Positions 8,495 through 18,082 of a stretch of 64,000 nucleotides of DNA are shown in pieces; within the stretch, counting starts at the first letter, position 1, and the number at the start of each line of letters is the position of its first letter. Position numbers and translations under genes: made by a program. A model generated the notes under the pieces. That model saw nothing but the letters and a program-made list of their open reading frames with translations, searched no databases and had not been told where the DNA came from. Origin of the DNA: Alteribacter natronophilus (GTDB lineage: Bacteria; Bacillota; Bacilli; Bacillales; Salisediminibacteriaceae); assembly GCF_006007885.1 (NCBI RefSeq), contig NZ_VCRO01000007.1:1-64000 (forward strand), written 5' to 3'.

Positions 8495-8581
8495 GCACGA
8501 AGCAGGGGGAAGATCCCGAACCAGGCTTCCCGGGGAGAGTCTTTTTAAGATCACGTTTCTAATGCTGTTATTCCGGACATA

Positions 8582-8956
8582 GGGTATATACAGAGAGAGA
8601 AGGCCTGGCCTGACCTGACCGGGAGTTGATGGTTAGACGGAATATACCCGGGTGCCTGTCCGGGTGCCTGTTTATCCCCGAGAACATCGGAACGAGTTAG
8701 AAATGACAGTGTCCGGGCAGGATATATGGGGAGCTTCGTCGTATATGTACATAGTGAAACTAAAGGTCGTCAGGAGAGATGATCGCGAAAACCGTTGTTC
8801 AGGGGAACGGTTCGCTGTAAAGCAGAGCATAACCAGAGGTCAGACGACAGTCCTCCTGCTGCATCGTACGGAAAAACCTTGGTGGAAGCGCCAGCGGCCC
8901 GAGCAGGGATGGTGGTGCTGACGTGCAGGAGGCTGCTCCAGCCTCAAAACTTTTTT
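8582..8956 (+). promoter_or_regulatory. Long unassigned leader upstream of mgtC-like gene, attenuator-like
   Basis: The 514-bp gap 8495-9008 has no convincing gene but shows RNA-like structure. GGGTATAT (8582-8589) can pair with ATATACCC (8642-8649). AACCGTT and AACGGTT arms form a hairpin near 8791-8813. Near the gene, GAGGCTG (8929-8935) pairs with CAGCCTC (8939-8945) and is followed by AAAAC and six T residues. The upstream CCTCCTGC (8852-8859) can instead pair with GCAGGAGG (8925-8932), which overlaps and would break that hairpin. I do not recognise the M-box or another known riboswitch here. Confidence 0.45.
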
Positions 8957-9008
8957 GTTTAAAGGAGTGCAGGCGACCAGAGAATATACAAAAGGGGAGA
9001 AACAGAGG

Positions 9009-9710
9009 ATGATGGAAACAGTAACTGAATTTTTTACCGGCGGCACCCTGCTGAAAATGGCCTTTGCCGCTGCTGCAGGCCTGATCATCGGGCTTGAACG
9101 GGAATTGAAGGGAAAGCCGCTGGGGCTTAAAACGTGTCTGATCGTTTCAGTGACTGCCTGTCTGCTGACGATTGTCTCATACGAATCGGCCATGCTGTAT
9201 TCGGAGGCCTATTCGAGGCCGATGGACCCGGGCCGTATTCCATCCTACATTATCAGCGGAATCGGTTTTCTGGGGGCAGGTGTAATCCTGAGACGGAATA
9301 ATGATGTCATTTCCGGGCTGACGACAGCGGCGCTGGTGCTCGCTTCAGCCGGAATCGGGATCACAATCGGTGTCGGTTTTTACATGGAGGCGGCCGTTGG
9401 CGTAATATTTCTGATCCTTGGTGTACGGATTATTCCTGATGTCCTGGAGTGGCTGGGACTGAAAAAGCTCAACGAAATTGAAGTAAGAACGAAAATGTAC
9501 CTGAAAAAAGGAACGGACCTTACCTCCCTTCTTAAAGGCGTTAAAGGGAAAGACCTTGGCCTGAGAAGAGTGAAAGTAAAGGAGGAAGGTGACTGCATCG
9601 TGCTTACATGCGTCATTGTCACAGACAAAAACACCTATACCACCGACATTTTCTATACGCTGAAATCCCTTGAGGACGTCCAGCAGGTCGAAGTGGAAAA
9701 TATAACGTAA
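9009..9710 (+). CDS. MgtC/SapB family membrane protein
   Basis: A 233-aa protein. The N-terminal membrane domain has about four helices and carries the family motifs GLIIGLERELKGKPLGLKT and SGIGFLGAGVILR. A soluble C-terminal domain (about 150-233) resembles an ACT-like regulatory fold. In other bacteria MgtC proteins are tied to growth in low magnesium and inhibit or tune the F-type ATP synthase, but many Firmicute members are uncharacterised. Start ATG 9009 follows AAAGGGGAGA; a TTG at 8955 lacks a ribosome site. It is monocistronic between a long leader and a terminator, suggesting RNA-level regulation. Confidence 0.88.
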   Translation: MMETVTEFFTGGTLLKMAFAAAAGLIIGLERELKGKPLGLKTCLIVSVTACLLTIVSYESAMLYSEAYSRPMDPGRIPSYIISGIGFLGAGVILRRNNDVISGLTTAALVLASAGIGITIGVGFYMEAAVGVIFLILGVRIIPDVLEWLGLKKLNEIEVRTKMYLKKGTDLTSLLKGVKGKDLGLRRVKVKEEGDCIVLTCVIVTDKNTYTTDIFYTLKSLEDVQQVEVENIT

Positions 9711-9731
9711 CAAAAACATACTGTTAGACAG

Positions 9732-9773
9732 AAAGCGGTATTCACATCCTCCCGATGATTGAATACCGCTTTT
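9732..9773 (+). terminator. Intrinsic terminator after mgtC-like gene
   Basis: A perfect 13-bp stem (AAAGCGGTATTCA at 9732-9744 with 9760-9772) ends in a run of four T residues. The region from here to 9946 shows nothing I can identify. Confidence 0.8.
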
Positions 9774-9946
9774 GCGTGGAATAGAACAAAGTGGGGCTGA
9801 TTGACGGATGTACGGAAATCAGAATGAATGCCCCGTATGAAGGCAATAATGGATGGGGGAAAAGGGTGAAGCGGTGGAACCGGATCCTGCCGTGCGGAAA
9901 CCTGTCCGGTCAAAAAGAAAATGTTAAAAAATCGGGTGCAGGATGA

Positions 9947-9974
9947 TTGCAAACGGAGGAGAATTGGGTATAAT
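9947..9974 (+). promoter_or_regulatory. Sigma-A promoter of the ctsR operon
   Basis: A perfect -10 TATAAT (9969-9974) is preceded by a -35-like TTGCAA (9947-9952), 16 bp away. Transcription should start near 9981, at the edge of the CtsR operator. Confidence 0.8.
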
Positions 9975-9982
9975 AAAATTAA

Positions 9983-10005
9983 AGTCAAAGATAGTCAAAG
10001 TCAAA
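9983..10005 (+). promoter_or_regulatory. CtsR operator with a third heptad
   Basis: AGTCAAA at 9983-9989 and 9993-9999 are separated by GAT, matching the CtsR consensus RGTCAAA-NAN-RGTCAAA. A third AGTCAAA (9999-10005) follows directly, sharing one base. The site covers the expected transcription start, so bound CtsR would block its own operon until heat or arginine-kinase activity releases it. Confidence 0.93.
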
Positions 10006-10079
10006 CCGGCAGTGAAAAAGCGCGCTGTCAGTGATATGACTGACCCAATTTTTCGGGAAGTCCCGGGGAGGCTGATGCG

Positions 10080-10541
10080 ATGCGTAATATATCGGATGTG
10101 ATTGAAAATTATCTGAAGGAAATCCTTGAGCAGAGCAGGGATGAAGCCGTGGAAATCAAACGGAGTGAAATTGCAGAGCATTTTCAATGTGTTCCGTCCC
10201 AGATTAACTACGTAATCAGTACCCGCTTTACCCTCGAGAAAGGATACATCGTGGAAAGCAAGCGGGGCGGAGGCGGCTATATCCGGATTACAAAGGCGAG
10301 AGCAGCGGACAGAGAGGAATTGTTCAATCAGGTGACGGCGGTGATCGGCAGGGGAATTGCCCAGCAGTCTGCGGAAAATATCATTTCCAGACTTCTTGAG
10401 GAAGATGCCGTGTCAAAACGTGAAGCGGGTCTGATGATCAGTGCAACAGACCGTCACGTCATTAACCTGCCGCTTCCTGCAAGAGATGAAGTCCGGGCCG
10501 CAGTACTGAAAGCCATGATTGATTCACTTAAATACCGCTGA
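10080..10541 (+). CDS. ctsR: Transcriptional repressor of class III heat-shock genes CtsR
   Basis: A 153-aa dimeric winged-helix repressor of clp genes. The DNA-binding region (1-75) includes the glycine-rich wing RGGGGYIRI; the tetraglycine loop is known as the built-in thermosensor of CtsR. The C-terminal helices form the dimerisation region. It is the first gene of the ctsR-mcsA-mcsB-clpC operon, preceded by GGGGAGG 8 nt before ATG and by a matching CtsR operator, so autoregulation is clear. Length fits B. subtilis CtsR. Confidence 0.97.
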   Translation: MRNISDVIENYLKEILEQSRDEAVEIKRSEIAEHFQCVPSQINYVISTRFTLEKGYIVESKRGGGGYIRITKARAADREELFNQVTAVIGRGIAQQSAENIISRLLEEDAVSKREAGLMISATDRHVINLPLPARDEVRAAVLKAMIDSLKYR

Positions 10542-10576
10542 AAGCGTGCGGAATACTTAGATCAGGAGGGGTGAAT

Positions 10577-11116
10577 ATGCTCTGTCAGGAATGTAAGGAA
10601 CGTCAGGCGACACTGCATTTTACGAAAATCATCAACGGTGAAAAAACGGAATTTCATTTTTGTGATGTATGTGCAAAAGAACAGGACGGTCACATGCCGG
10701 GAGCAAAAACTTTCTCCATGCACCAGCTTCTGTCCGGTCTGCTCGATTTTGAACAGCAGATGCCGTCGTCCCATGGCGGAGGGATCAGAAAGACTCGGGA
10801 GGGGCTTGTCTGCCCCGGGTGCAGGATGACGTATGAACAGTTTGCCAAAATCGGACGATTCGGCTGTTCCGAATGCTACCAGGCGTTTCAGTCAAAACTC
10901 GATCCGATTTTCAAGCGGATTCACAGCGGAAATGTCGTGCACGGAGGAAAGGTGCCGAAACGTATCGGACAGGATCTGCATTTGCATAAAGAAATTGAAA
11001 ACCTTAAGCAGGAACTGCAGGCACTCATTGCGAATGAAGAGTTTGAACAGGCAGCAGAACTCCGTGACCGCATCCGGTCACTTGAGAAAACACTGAAAGA
11101 GAAAAGGGAGGGATAA
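10577..11116 (+). CDS. mcsA: Zinc-binding McsA, activator of protein arginine kinase
   Basis: A 179-aa protein with four CXXC pairs: CQEC and CDVC near the N-terminus, CPGC and CSEC in the middle. A C-terminal UVR-type coiled motif (about 138-175) follows. McsA binds and stimulates the arginine kinase McsB and modulates CtsR. ATG 10577 follows AGGAGGG; the in-frame GTG at 10571 touches the ribosome site and is unlikely. It ends 3 nt before mcsB. Confidence 0.95.
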   Translation: MLCQECKERQATLHFTKIINGEKTEFHFCDVCAKEQDGHMPGAKTFSMHQLLSGLLDFEQQMPSSHGGGIRKTREGLVCPGCRMTYEQFAKIGRFGCSECYQAFQSKLDPIFKRIHSGNVVHGGKVPKRIGQDLHLHKEIENLKQELQALIANEEFEQAAELRDRIRSLEKTLKEKREG

Positions 11117-11119
11117 CAC

Positions 11120-12199
11120 GTGTCACTGCAGCAGTTTATCAGTGAGGCCATCAGTCCTTGGATGAAAAAGGACGGCCCGAATTCCGATATCGTTTTAAGC
11201 AGCAGAGTCAGGCTGGCGCGGAACATCCAGCACGTCCCTTTCCCTGTCATTGCTTCTTCGGATGATCTGGCTGCCCTAACAGATAAAATAGGTTCAGAGT
11301 ACGGAGGGGCCGGTCACTCCCGGTTCGGGACGATCGAATTTCTGACGATGGATCCTATGAAGCAGAACGAAAAAAGGGTGCTCGTAGAGAAGCATCTCAT
11401 CAGCCCGGCACTTTCCGATGAATCAAAATCAGGGGCTGTCCTGCTCAGCGAAGATGAATCTCTCAGTATTATGGTCAATGAAGAAGACCATATCCGAATA
11501 CAATGTTTATTAGCCGGTTTTCAGCTCACAGAAGCGCTCCGGCTGGCGAATGAAGTCGACGACTGGATGGAGGATAAACTTGATTTTGCCTTCGATGAAA
11601 AACGGGGCTATCTGACGAGCTGCCCTACCAATGTGGGCACAGGGCTCAGGGCATCGGTCATGATGCACCTTCCGGCTCTTGTCATTACCCGTCAGATGAA
11701 CCGTATTCTTCCGGCAATTAACCAGCTGGGACTGGTGGTCCGGGGAATTTACGGGGAAGGAAGCGAAGCCCAGGGAAACCTCTTTCAGATTTCCAACCAG
11801 ATTACACTCGGTAAATCGGAGGAAGATATCGTCCAGGATCTGCAGAGTGTTGTCCTTCAGCTTATTCAGCAGGAGAGAGCAGCGAGGAAATCGCTTATCG
11901 AACAGTCAAAGCTGCAGATGGAAGACAGAGTGTACCGTTCATACGGGATTCTTGCCAACAGCCGGGTAATGGAGTCCAAGGAAGCCGCCAAACGGCTTTC
12001 CGACCTCAGGCTCGGCATCGATCTCGGCCTGATTACCGACGTGGACAGCAAAATTCTCAATGAACTTATGATTCTCACACAGCCCGGTTTTCTGCAGCAG
12101 TATGCCGGGGAAATTCTTTCCCCCGACCAGAGGGATCAGCGAAGAGCGAAACTGATCAGAGACCGGCTGAAACTTGAAGAAGAACAGATTGACCATTAA
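11120..12199 (+). CDS. mcsB: Protein arginine kinase McsB
   Basis: A 359-aa guanido-phosphotransferase homologue that phosphorylates arginines on CtsR and on damaged proteins, marking them for ClpCP. Visible are the ATP-site segment [10 protein letters not shown], the catalytic loop around [12 protein letters not shown] and the C-terminal RDQRRA motif. That motif corresponds to the RDxxRA allosteric phosphoarginine site. It begins with GTG behind GGGAGGG and lies between mcsA and clpC with short gaps. Confidence 0.96.
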   Translation: MSLQQFISEAISPWMKKDGPNSDIVLSSRVRLARNIQHVPFPVIASSDDLAALTDKIGSEYGGAGHSRFGTIEFLTMDPMKQNEKRVLVEKHLISPALSDESKSGAVLLSEDESLSIMVNEEDHIRIQCLLAGFQLTEALRLANEVDDWMEDKLDFAFDEKRGYLTSCPTNVGTGLRASVMMHLPALVITRQMNRILPAINQLGLVVRGIYGEGSEAQGNLFQISNQITLGKSEEDIVQDLQSVVLQLIQQERAARKSLIEQSKLQMEDRVYRSYGILANSRVMESKEAAKRLSDLRLGIDLGLITDVDSKILNELMILTQPGFLQQYAGEILSPDQRDQRRAKLIRDRLKLEEEQIDH

Positions 12200-12215
12200 A
12201 CGGAGGTGGAGGAAT

Positions 12216-14675
12216 ATGATGTTTGGACGTTTTACAGAGAGAGCACAGAAAGTACTTGCACTTGCACAGGAAGAAGCTACCCGTCTCGGGCACAGCAATA
12301 TCGGTACAGAGCACATCCTGCTCGGCCTTGTACGTGAAGGAGAGGGGATTGCGGCAAAAGCCCTGTCTGCGCTTGGGCTGAGCCCGGAAAAAATTCAGAC
12401 GGAAGTGGAGCAGCTGATCGGCAGAGGCGAGGAAGGATCCAAAACGATTCATTACACGCCCCGTGCGAAAAAGGTCATTGAGCTTTCCATGGACGAAGCC
12501 CGCAAACTCGGACATTCCTACGTGGGAACCGAGCACATCCTCCTCGGTCTGATCCGTGAAGGTGAAGGCGTTGCGGCCCGGGTCCTCAACAATCTCGGCG
12601 TGAGCCTCAACAAAGCACGTCAGCAGGTACTGCAGCTTCTCGGGAGCAGTGAATCTTCAAACAGTCAGCAGCAGAGTGCCGGATCCGGCGCAAACGTAAA
12701 CACGCCGACTCTTGACAGCCTTGCCCGGGATCTCACTGCCATCGCAAAAGAAGAACAGATCGACCCGGTCATCGGGCGAGCCAAGGAAATCGAGCGGGTC
12801 ATCCAGGTCCTCAGCCGCCGGACGAAAAACAATCCGGTTCTCATCGGTGAGCCGGGTGTCGGTAAAACAGCCATTGCCGAAGGTCTTGCCCAGCAGATCG
12901 TGAATAACGAAGTGCCGGAGACCCTGCGCGGGAAGCGTGTCATGACCCTTGATATGGGTACAGTCGTAGCCGGAACAAAATACCGCGGTGAATTCGAGGA
13001 CCGTTTGAAAAAAGTAATGGAGGAAATCCGCCAGGCAGGGAACGTGATTCTCTTTATCGACGAACTGCACACCCTCATCGGGGCAGGTGGTGCGGAAGGT
13101 GCCATTGATGCTTCCAACATTCTGAAGCCGTCTCTTGCCAGAGGGGAACTGCAGTGTATCGGTGCGACTACCCTTGATGAGTACCGTAAATATATTGAGA
13201 AAGACGCGGCTCTTGAACGCCGTTTCCAGCCGATCCAGGTGGATGAGCCGACAAACGACCAATCCGTAAAAATTCTGAGCGGTCTTCGTGACCGTTACGA
13301 AGCACACCACAGAGTGACGATTACGGATGAAGCGATCGAAGCGGCAGTGAAACTGTCCGACCGCTACATTGCCGACCGCTTTCTGCCGGATAAGGCGATT
13401 GACCTGATCGACGAAGCGGCTTCCAAAGTGAGACTCCGCTCCTATACTGCCCCGCCGAACCTGAAGGAGCTTGAGCAGAAGCTGGAGGAAACGCGGAAGG
13501 AAAAAGACGCTGCCGTTCAGAGCCAGGAATTTGAAAAAGCCGCTTCTCTCCGGGACAGCGAACAGCGTGTCCGGGAAGAACTTGAAACGATGAAAAAGGA
13601 ATGGAAGGAAAAGCAGGGTCAGGAGAATTCCGAAGTGACCACAGAAGACATCGCCCTCGTCGTTGCCAGCTGGACCGGTATTCCGGTAAGCAAACTGGCA
13701 GAAGAGGAAACCGAGCGCCTTCTCAAAATGGAGGATATTCTTCACGACCGTGTTATCGGACAGGATGAAGCAGTGAAGGCTGTATCCAAAGCGATCCGCC
13801 GTGCACGCGCGGGACTCAAGGATCCAAAACGCCCGATCGGCTCATTTATCTTCCTCGGTCCAACAGGCGTCGGTAAAACGGAGCTTGCCCGTGCCGTAGC
13901 CGAATCCCTGTTCGGTGATGAGGATTCCATCATCCGGATCGACATGTCCGAGTTCATGGAGAAGCACACAACGTCCCGTCTTGTAGGGTCGCCTCCAGGC
14001 TATGTAGGCCACGAAGAGGGCGGACAGCTTACGGAAAAAGTACGGCGCAAGCCATACTCCGTCGTACTCCTTGATGAAATCGAGAAAGCTCACCCTGAAG
14101 TGTTCAACATTCTTCTTCAGGTGCTTGAGGATGGTTTCCTCACAGATTCAAAAGGACGCCGGGTGGACTTCAGAAACACGGCCATCATCATGACATCCAA
14201 CGTAGGTGCCAGCACGCTGCGCCAGAGTAAGAGCCTCGGCTTCACGGCAGAGCGTGACGGCCAGTCCTACAAGGATATGAAAGACAAAGTGATGACCGAA
14301 CTGAAGAAGAGCTTCCGTCCAGAATTCCTGAACCGGATCGATGAAACCATCGTATTCCACTCTCTCGATAGAGAGCATATCAAAGAGATTGTGACACTCA
14401 TGGCTGATCAGCTGAAGAAACGCCTCGCAGAACAGGAAATTGAGTTTGAACTTTCCGATGAGGCAAAAGCGAAGATTGCAGATGAAGGGTACGACCCTGA
14501 CTACGGGGCGCGTCCGCTCCGACGGGCACTTCAGAAGCAGGTTGAAGACCGGCTTTCCGAAGAACTGCTCCGCGGCAATATTCACAAAGGCCAGCGCGTA
14601 AAGCTTACTGTCAAGGACGGGGACTATGAAGTGGAAACCGGAGCTGCAACAGGAGCCGGAAACGCCGGTAAATAA
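12216..14675 (+). CDS. clpC: ATP-dependent Clp protease ATPase subunit ClpC
   Basis: An 819-aa AAA+ unfoldase that feeds substrates, including arginine-phosphorylated proteins, to ClpP. The N-domain (1-145) has two Clp repeats. The first ATPase has Walker A GEPGVGKT and Walker B FIDELH. A UVR-containing middle domain (about 410-475) is the McsB/MecA contact region. The second ATPase has GPTGVGKT and [16 protein letters not shown] 12216 follows GGAGGTGGAGG; the longer frame from 12174 lies inside mcsB and is not needed. It closes the CtsR operon before a strong terminator. Confidence 0.97.
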   Translation: MMFGRFTERAQKVLALAQEEATRLGHSNIGTEHILLGLVREGEGIAAKALSALGLSPEKIQTEVEQLIGRGEEGSKTIHYTPRAKKVIELSMDEARKLGHSYVGTEHILLGLIREGEGVAARVLNNLGVSLNKARQQVLQLLGSSESSNSQQQSAGSGANVNTPTLDSLARDLTAIAKEEQIDPVIGRAKEIERVIQVLSRRTKNNPVLIGEPGVGKTAIAEGLAQQIVNNEVPETLRGKRVMTLDMGTVVAGTKYRGEFEDRLKKVMEEIRQAGNVILFIDELHTLIGAGGAEGAIDASNILKPSLARGELQCIGATTLDEYRKYIEKDAALERRFQPIQVDEPTNDQSVKILSGLRDRYEAHHRVTITDEAIEAAVKLSDRYIADRFLPDKAIDLIDEAASKVRLRSYTAPPNLKELEQKLEETRKEKDAAVQSQEFEKAASLRDSEQRVREELETMKKEWKEKQGQENSEVTTEDIALVVASWTGIPVSKLAEEETERLLKMEDILHDRVIGQDEAVKAVSKAIRRARAGLKDPKRPIGSFIFLGPTGVGKTELARAVAESLFGDEDSIIRIDMSEFMEKHTTSRLVGSPPGYVGHEEGGQLTEKVRRKPYSVVLLDEIEKAHPEVFNILLQVLEDGFLTDSKGRRVDFRNTAIIMTSNVGASTLRQSKSLGFTAERDGQSYKDMKDKVMTELKKSFRPEFLNRIDETIVFHSLDREHIKEIVTLMADQLKKRLAEQEIEFELSDEAKAKIADEGYDPDYGARPLRRALQKQVEDRLSEELLRGNIHKGQRVKLTVKDGDYEVETGAATGAGNAGK

Positions 14676-14696
14676 ACGCAAATTGAATCGCGTAAG

Positions 14697-14730
14697 CCGG
14701 GAAAGTGTACACCACTTTCCCGGTTTTTTT
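14697..14730 (+). terminator. Intrinsic terminator after clpC
   Basis: An 11-bp stem CCGGGAAAGTG (14697-14707) with CACTTTCCCGG (14713-14723) is followed by seven T residues. In B. subtilis radA and disA are co-transcribed with clpC; here this terminator and the repeat behind it separate them. Confidence 0.93.
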
Positions 14731-14793
14731 GTTCAGGAATACAGCACTGCCTTACTTTATGGGCATGAGGGGGAGGAGAGGGTGAAGGATCAT

Positions 14794-15249
14794 AATCGTA
14801 TTAAAACTCCCCGGGAGCAGGGGGCAAATGATAAGAAAAGAGCGTAATCGTATTAAAACTCCCCGGGAGCAGGGGGCAAATGATAAGAAAAGAGCGTAAT
14901 CGTATTAAAACTCGTGGGAAACAAGGGGAAATGATATGAAAAGAGCAAAATCGTATTAAAACTCCCGGGAGCAAGTGAGAAGTGATACGAAAAAGGCCCA
15001 ATCGTATTAAAACTCGCTGGAGCAAGGGGGAAATGATATGAAAAGAGCAAAATCGTATTAAAACTCGCGGGAGCAAGGGGGGAATGACATGAAAAGAGCA
15101 TAATCGTATTAAAACTCGTGGGAAGCAAGGGGGAAATGATATGAATAGAGCATAATCGTATTAAAACTCCCCAGAAGCAAGGGGGAAATGATATGAAAAA
15201 GGCCCAATCGTATTAAAACTCCCCGGAAACAAGGGGGAAATGATATGAA
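14794..15249 (+). repeat. Nine-unit 51/52-bp tandem repeat between clpC and radA
   Basis: The core AATCGTATTAAAACTC starts at 14794, 14846, 14898, 14949, 15000, 15051, 15102, 15154 and 15206, giving spacings of 51 or 52 bp. The rest of each unit is a GGGAGCAAGGGGGAAATG-like stretch then ATATGAAAAGAGC. Most units therefore place a Shine-Dalgarno-like AAGGGGG a few bases before an ATG that opens a 4- to 7-codon frame. Units 1 and 2 are nearly identical, suggesting recent duplication. No unique spacers are present, so it is not a CRISPR array. Confidence 0.93.
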
Positions 15250-15329
15250 GTCTCCCCATTCCTGATTTGTAAACAAACATGATAAACTAGAGACAGACTA
15301 AGCTAACGGATAAGGACGGGGAAGGATAT

Positions 15330-16739
15330 ATGGCAAAAAGAAAGACGAAATACGTGTGTCAGGAGTGCGGGTACGAGTCCACCCGGTGGATGGGAAAATG
15401 TCCCGGATGCCAGAGCTGGAACACAATGACAGAGGAGTTTGAGGAAAAAACATCAGCTTCCTCTTCAAAAAGCTTTGTGACCAGTTCCAGAGGGGGCGTC
15501 ACAAAGCCCCAGCCGATTACCCAGATTGAACAGAAGAATGAACAGCGGTTAAGCACGAACATGAAAGAGCTGAACCGGGTGCTCGGGGGAGGAGTGGTGC
15601 CGGGTTCACTCGTCCTTGTCGGCGGGGATCCGGGAATCGGAAAATCAACCCTGCTCCTTCAGGTCTCATCCCAGATGGCACGGCAGAAGCACCGGGTGCT
15701 CTACATCTCGGGTGAGGAAAGCGTCAAGCAGACGAAGCTGAGAGCAGACAGACTCGGCGTGGCAGACGACAATCTGTTTGTCCTTGCCGAAACCGATGTT
15801 GAATATATTGAAAAAGTGATCGAGGAAGTGGCCCCGACACTCGTCATAATCGATTCGATTCAGACGGTTTACCTGGATGCAGTGACTTCTGCTCCGGGAA
15901 GTGTGTCCCAGGTAAGGGAATGTACAGCAGCTTTTATGCGGATCGCCAAAACGAAGGGAATTGCAATCTTCCTGGTGGGTCACGTTACTAAACAGGGTGC
16001 CATTGCAGGCCCAAGGCTTCTGGAACATATGGTGGACTCGGTGCTTTATTTTGAAGGTGAGCGGCACCATACGTTCAGAATTCTCCGTGCCGTAAAAAAC
16101 CGGTTCGGTTCCACCAACGAAATGGGTATATTTGAAATGAAAGAGGAAGGTCTGACCGAAGTTCTCAATCCGTCTGAAATCTTTCTTCAGGAACGAACTG
16201 CCGGTTCCGCCGGTTCCACGGTGGTTCCTTCCATGGAGGGAACCAGAACAGTTCTTGTGGAAATCCAGTCCCTTATTTCACCTACCAGTTTCGGAAACCC
16301 GAGAAGAATGGCCACAGGCCTTGATCATAACCGGATCTCGCTGCTTATGGCCGTGCTCGAGAAGAGAGTCGGTATGCTGCTTCAGAATCACGATGCCTAC
16401 GTTAAAGTTGCCGGTGGTGTGAGGCTGGATGAACCTGCGATCGACCTTGCCGTAACAGTAGCCATTGCCTCCAGTTTCCGGGATGTTCCTACAAGGCCGA
16501 GGGACGTTGTAATTGGGGAAGTGGGTCTTACAGGAGAAATCAGACGTGTATCAAGGGTGGAACAGCGCGTGATGGAAGCGGCCAAACTCGGCTTTGAACG
16601 GGCTGTCATTCCGAAGAAAAACATCGGCGGGTGGACAGTTCCCGACGGCATCGAAATAATCGGTGTAAACACTGTAAGTGAAGCATTAGAGGAATGTTTA
16701 GGAGGTGCATCATCAGGTGGATCCGCGTTCGAACTATGA
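15330..16739 (+). CDS. radA: DNA repair protein RadA (Sms)
   Basis: A 469-aa RecA-like branch-migration helicase for recombinational repair. The N-terminal zinc finger has CQEC and CPGC pairs. The ATPase domain has Walker [11 protein letters not shown] (about residue 92-101) and the RadA-specific KNRFG motif. The C-terminal third is Lon-protease-like but non-proteolytic. ATG 15330 follows GGGGAAGG. A possible extended -10 (TG-A-TAAACT, 15280-15288) may give it its own promoter after the repeat. Its 3' end overlaps disA by 23 bp. Confidence 0.96.
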   Translation: MAKRKTKYVCQECGYESTRWMGKCPGCQSWNTMTEEFEEKTSASSSKSFVTSSRGGVTKPQPITQIEQKNEQRLSTNMKELNRVLGGGVVPGSLVLVGGDPGIGKSTLLLQVSSQMARQKHRVLYISGEESVKQTKLRADRLGVADDNLFVLAETDVEYIEKVIEEVAPTLVIIDSIQTVYLDAVTSAPGSVSQVRECTAAFMRIAKTKGIAIFLVGHVTKQGAIAGPRLLEHMVDSVLYFEGERHHTFRILRAVKNRFGSTNEMGIFEMKEEGLTEVLNPSEIFLQERTAGSAGSTVVPSMEGTRTVLVEIQSLISPTSFGNPRRMATGLDHNRISLLMAVLEKRVGMLLQNHDAYVKVAGGVRLDEPAIDLAVTVAIASSFRDVPTRPRDVVIGEVGLTGEIRRVSRVEQRVMEAAKLGFERAVIPKKNIGGWTVPDGIEIIGVNTVSEALEECLGGASSGGSAFEL

Positions 16740-17796
16740 TACAAATTTTATCAGCAACGTCCTGCAGCTTGTCTCCCCGGGGACGCCTCTCAGGGAAGGG
16801 ATTGACAACGTGCTGCGGGCGAAAACCGGAGGACTGATTGTCCTTGGATATAATAACGAGATGATGCATATTGTAGACGGAGGTTTCTTTATCAACTGTG
16901 AATTTTCCCCGGCCTACCTTTACGAGCTGGCGAAGATGGATGGTGCGATTATTCTCAGTGAGGACGGAAAACGCATTCTGTATGCAAATACACAGCTTGT
17001 ACCGAACAATGCCATAGATTCCACGGAAACAGGCATCCGGCACCGTACTGCCCAGCGTGTTGCCCGCCAGACAGGAAACCTTGTCATCTCCATTTCCCAG
17101 CGGCGTAACGTCATTACGCTCTACCAGGGGGAATACCGGTATTCCCTCAAGGACATCGGCGTAATACTCACAAAAGCCAACCAGGCGATCCAGACGCTTG
17201 AAAAATACAAGTCTGTTCTCGATCAGAGTATCACCAACCTTGGCGCACTTGAATTTGAAGAGCTTGTCACCATTCAGGAAGTCTCCCAGGTTATGCACCG
17301 CGTTGAAATGGTACTTCGAATCAAAGCCGAAATTCTCAACTATGTGAATGAACTTGGAAATGAGGGACGTCTCATTTCCATGCAGCTTGAGGAACTGGTT
17401 TCGAATACGGAGAAAGAAGCTGTTCTGTTAATTAAAGATTACATGAAGGACCGTAACGCCGACCCTCTTAACATTCTTAAGCAGCTGAAAAAACTGTCCA
17501 GCGACGAACTGCTCGATGACATGATTATCGTCAAGCTTCTCGGCTACAGCAGGACAGTGAACCTGTCCGAGTTTGCCATCTGTCCGCGTGGTTACCGGAT
17601 CCTCCATAAAATCCCGCGGATTCCGCCGCTCGTCGTTGAAAACCTTATCCAGAGGTTTGATAATCTCCCACAGGTTATGCGGGCGTCAACCGAGGAGCTT
17701 GATGAAGTGGACGGCATCGGGGAAGCAAGGGCGAGAAAAATTAAAGAAGGCCTCACCAGAATCCAGGAACAGCTGTTTATCGACCGGCACATTTAA
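16717..17796 (+). CDS. disA: DNA integrity scanning diadenylate cyclase DisA
   Basis: A 359-aa octameric enzyme that makes c-di-AMP from two ATP and pauses at branched DNA. The cyclase domain (1-140) shows the active-site motifs DGAIIL and RHRTA. A helical linker and a C-terminal helix-hairpin-helix DNA-binding region ([15 protein letters not shown]) follow. GTG 16717 stands 9 nt after AGGAGGTG; the GTG at 16705 overlaps that ribosome site. Overlap with radA means translational coupling, as in other Bacillaceae. Confidence 0.96.
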   Translation: MDPRSNYDTNFISNVLQLVSPGTPLREGIDNVLRAKTGGLIVLGYNNEMMHIVDGGFFINCEFSPAYLYELAKMDGAIILSEDGKRILYANTQLVPNNAIDSTETGIRHRTAQRVARQTGNLVISISQRRNVITLYQGEYRYSLKDIGVILTKANQAIQTLEKYKSVLDQSITNLGALEFEELVTIQEVSQVMHRVEMVLRIKAEILNYVNELGNEGRLISMQLEELVSNTEKEAVLLIKDYMKDRNADPLNILKQLKKLSSDELLDDMIIVKLLGYSRTVNLSEFAICPRGYRILHKIPRIPPLVVENLIQRFDNLPQVMRASTEELDEVDGIGEARARKIKEGLTRIQEQLFIDRHI

Positions 17797-17902
17797 CCTG
17801 TGGCTTTAGGAAGCCCGGTGGATGGGGCGTCATTATTTCCTGTGTCCCTCTTCCTGTTTTTAAGGGGGAAATGTGAAAGGGTGTGTCAAACGAAATCTAA
17901 CC

Positions 17903-17932
17903 TTGACGAAACTTCACTTTTAAAGGTATAAT
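17903..17932 (+). promoter_or_regulatory. Sigma-A promoter P1 upstream of PIN/TRAM gene
   Basis: TTGACG (17903-17908), an 18-bp spacer and a perfect TATAAT (17927-17932). Confidence 0.7.
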
Positions 17933-17948
17933 GATAAATTTGCTTTCA

Positions 17949-17977
17949 TTGACACCTGTTTTTCACTCTGATATTGT
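17949..17977 (+). promoter_or_regulatory. Sigma-A promoter P2 upstream of PIN/TRAM gene
   Basis: A perfect -35 TTGACA (17949-17954), a 17-bp spacer and TATTGT (17972-17977). A further TATAAT at 18057-18062, close to the ribosome site, lacks a good -35. The gap 17797-18082 otherwise holds nothing recognisable. Confidence 0.7.
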
Positions 17978-18082
17978 TAATTTATTGCAAATCACCGGAA
18001 TAGAGTGTAACTTTTTGTGATTTTACGCAACCAGGTTTCAAATCCGGTGACTTGTCTATAATGGTTAAAGGAGGTGAAGACG

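Noticed and set aside
8652-8921. An 89-codon frame in the mgtC leader
   Set aside because: No ribosome site, Arg-rich unordered composition, and it overlaps paired RNA-like segments.
8582-8956. M-box magnesium riboswitch
   Set aside because: The conserved GTTAGGTGAGGCTCCT and CCAATGG type blocks are absent, so the leader is left unassigned.
14801-15128. Two 91-codon minus-strand frames with 17-residue repeats over the clpC-radA tandem array
   Set aside because: They arise because 51 is divisible by three; they lack a ribosome site and drift out of frame wherever a unit is 52 bp.
14794-15249. CRISPR array
   Set aside because: Whole units repeat head to tail with no unique spacers, and no cas genes are nearby.
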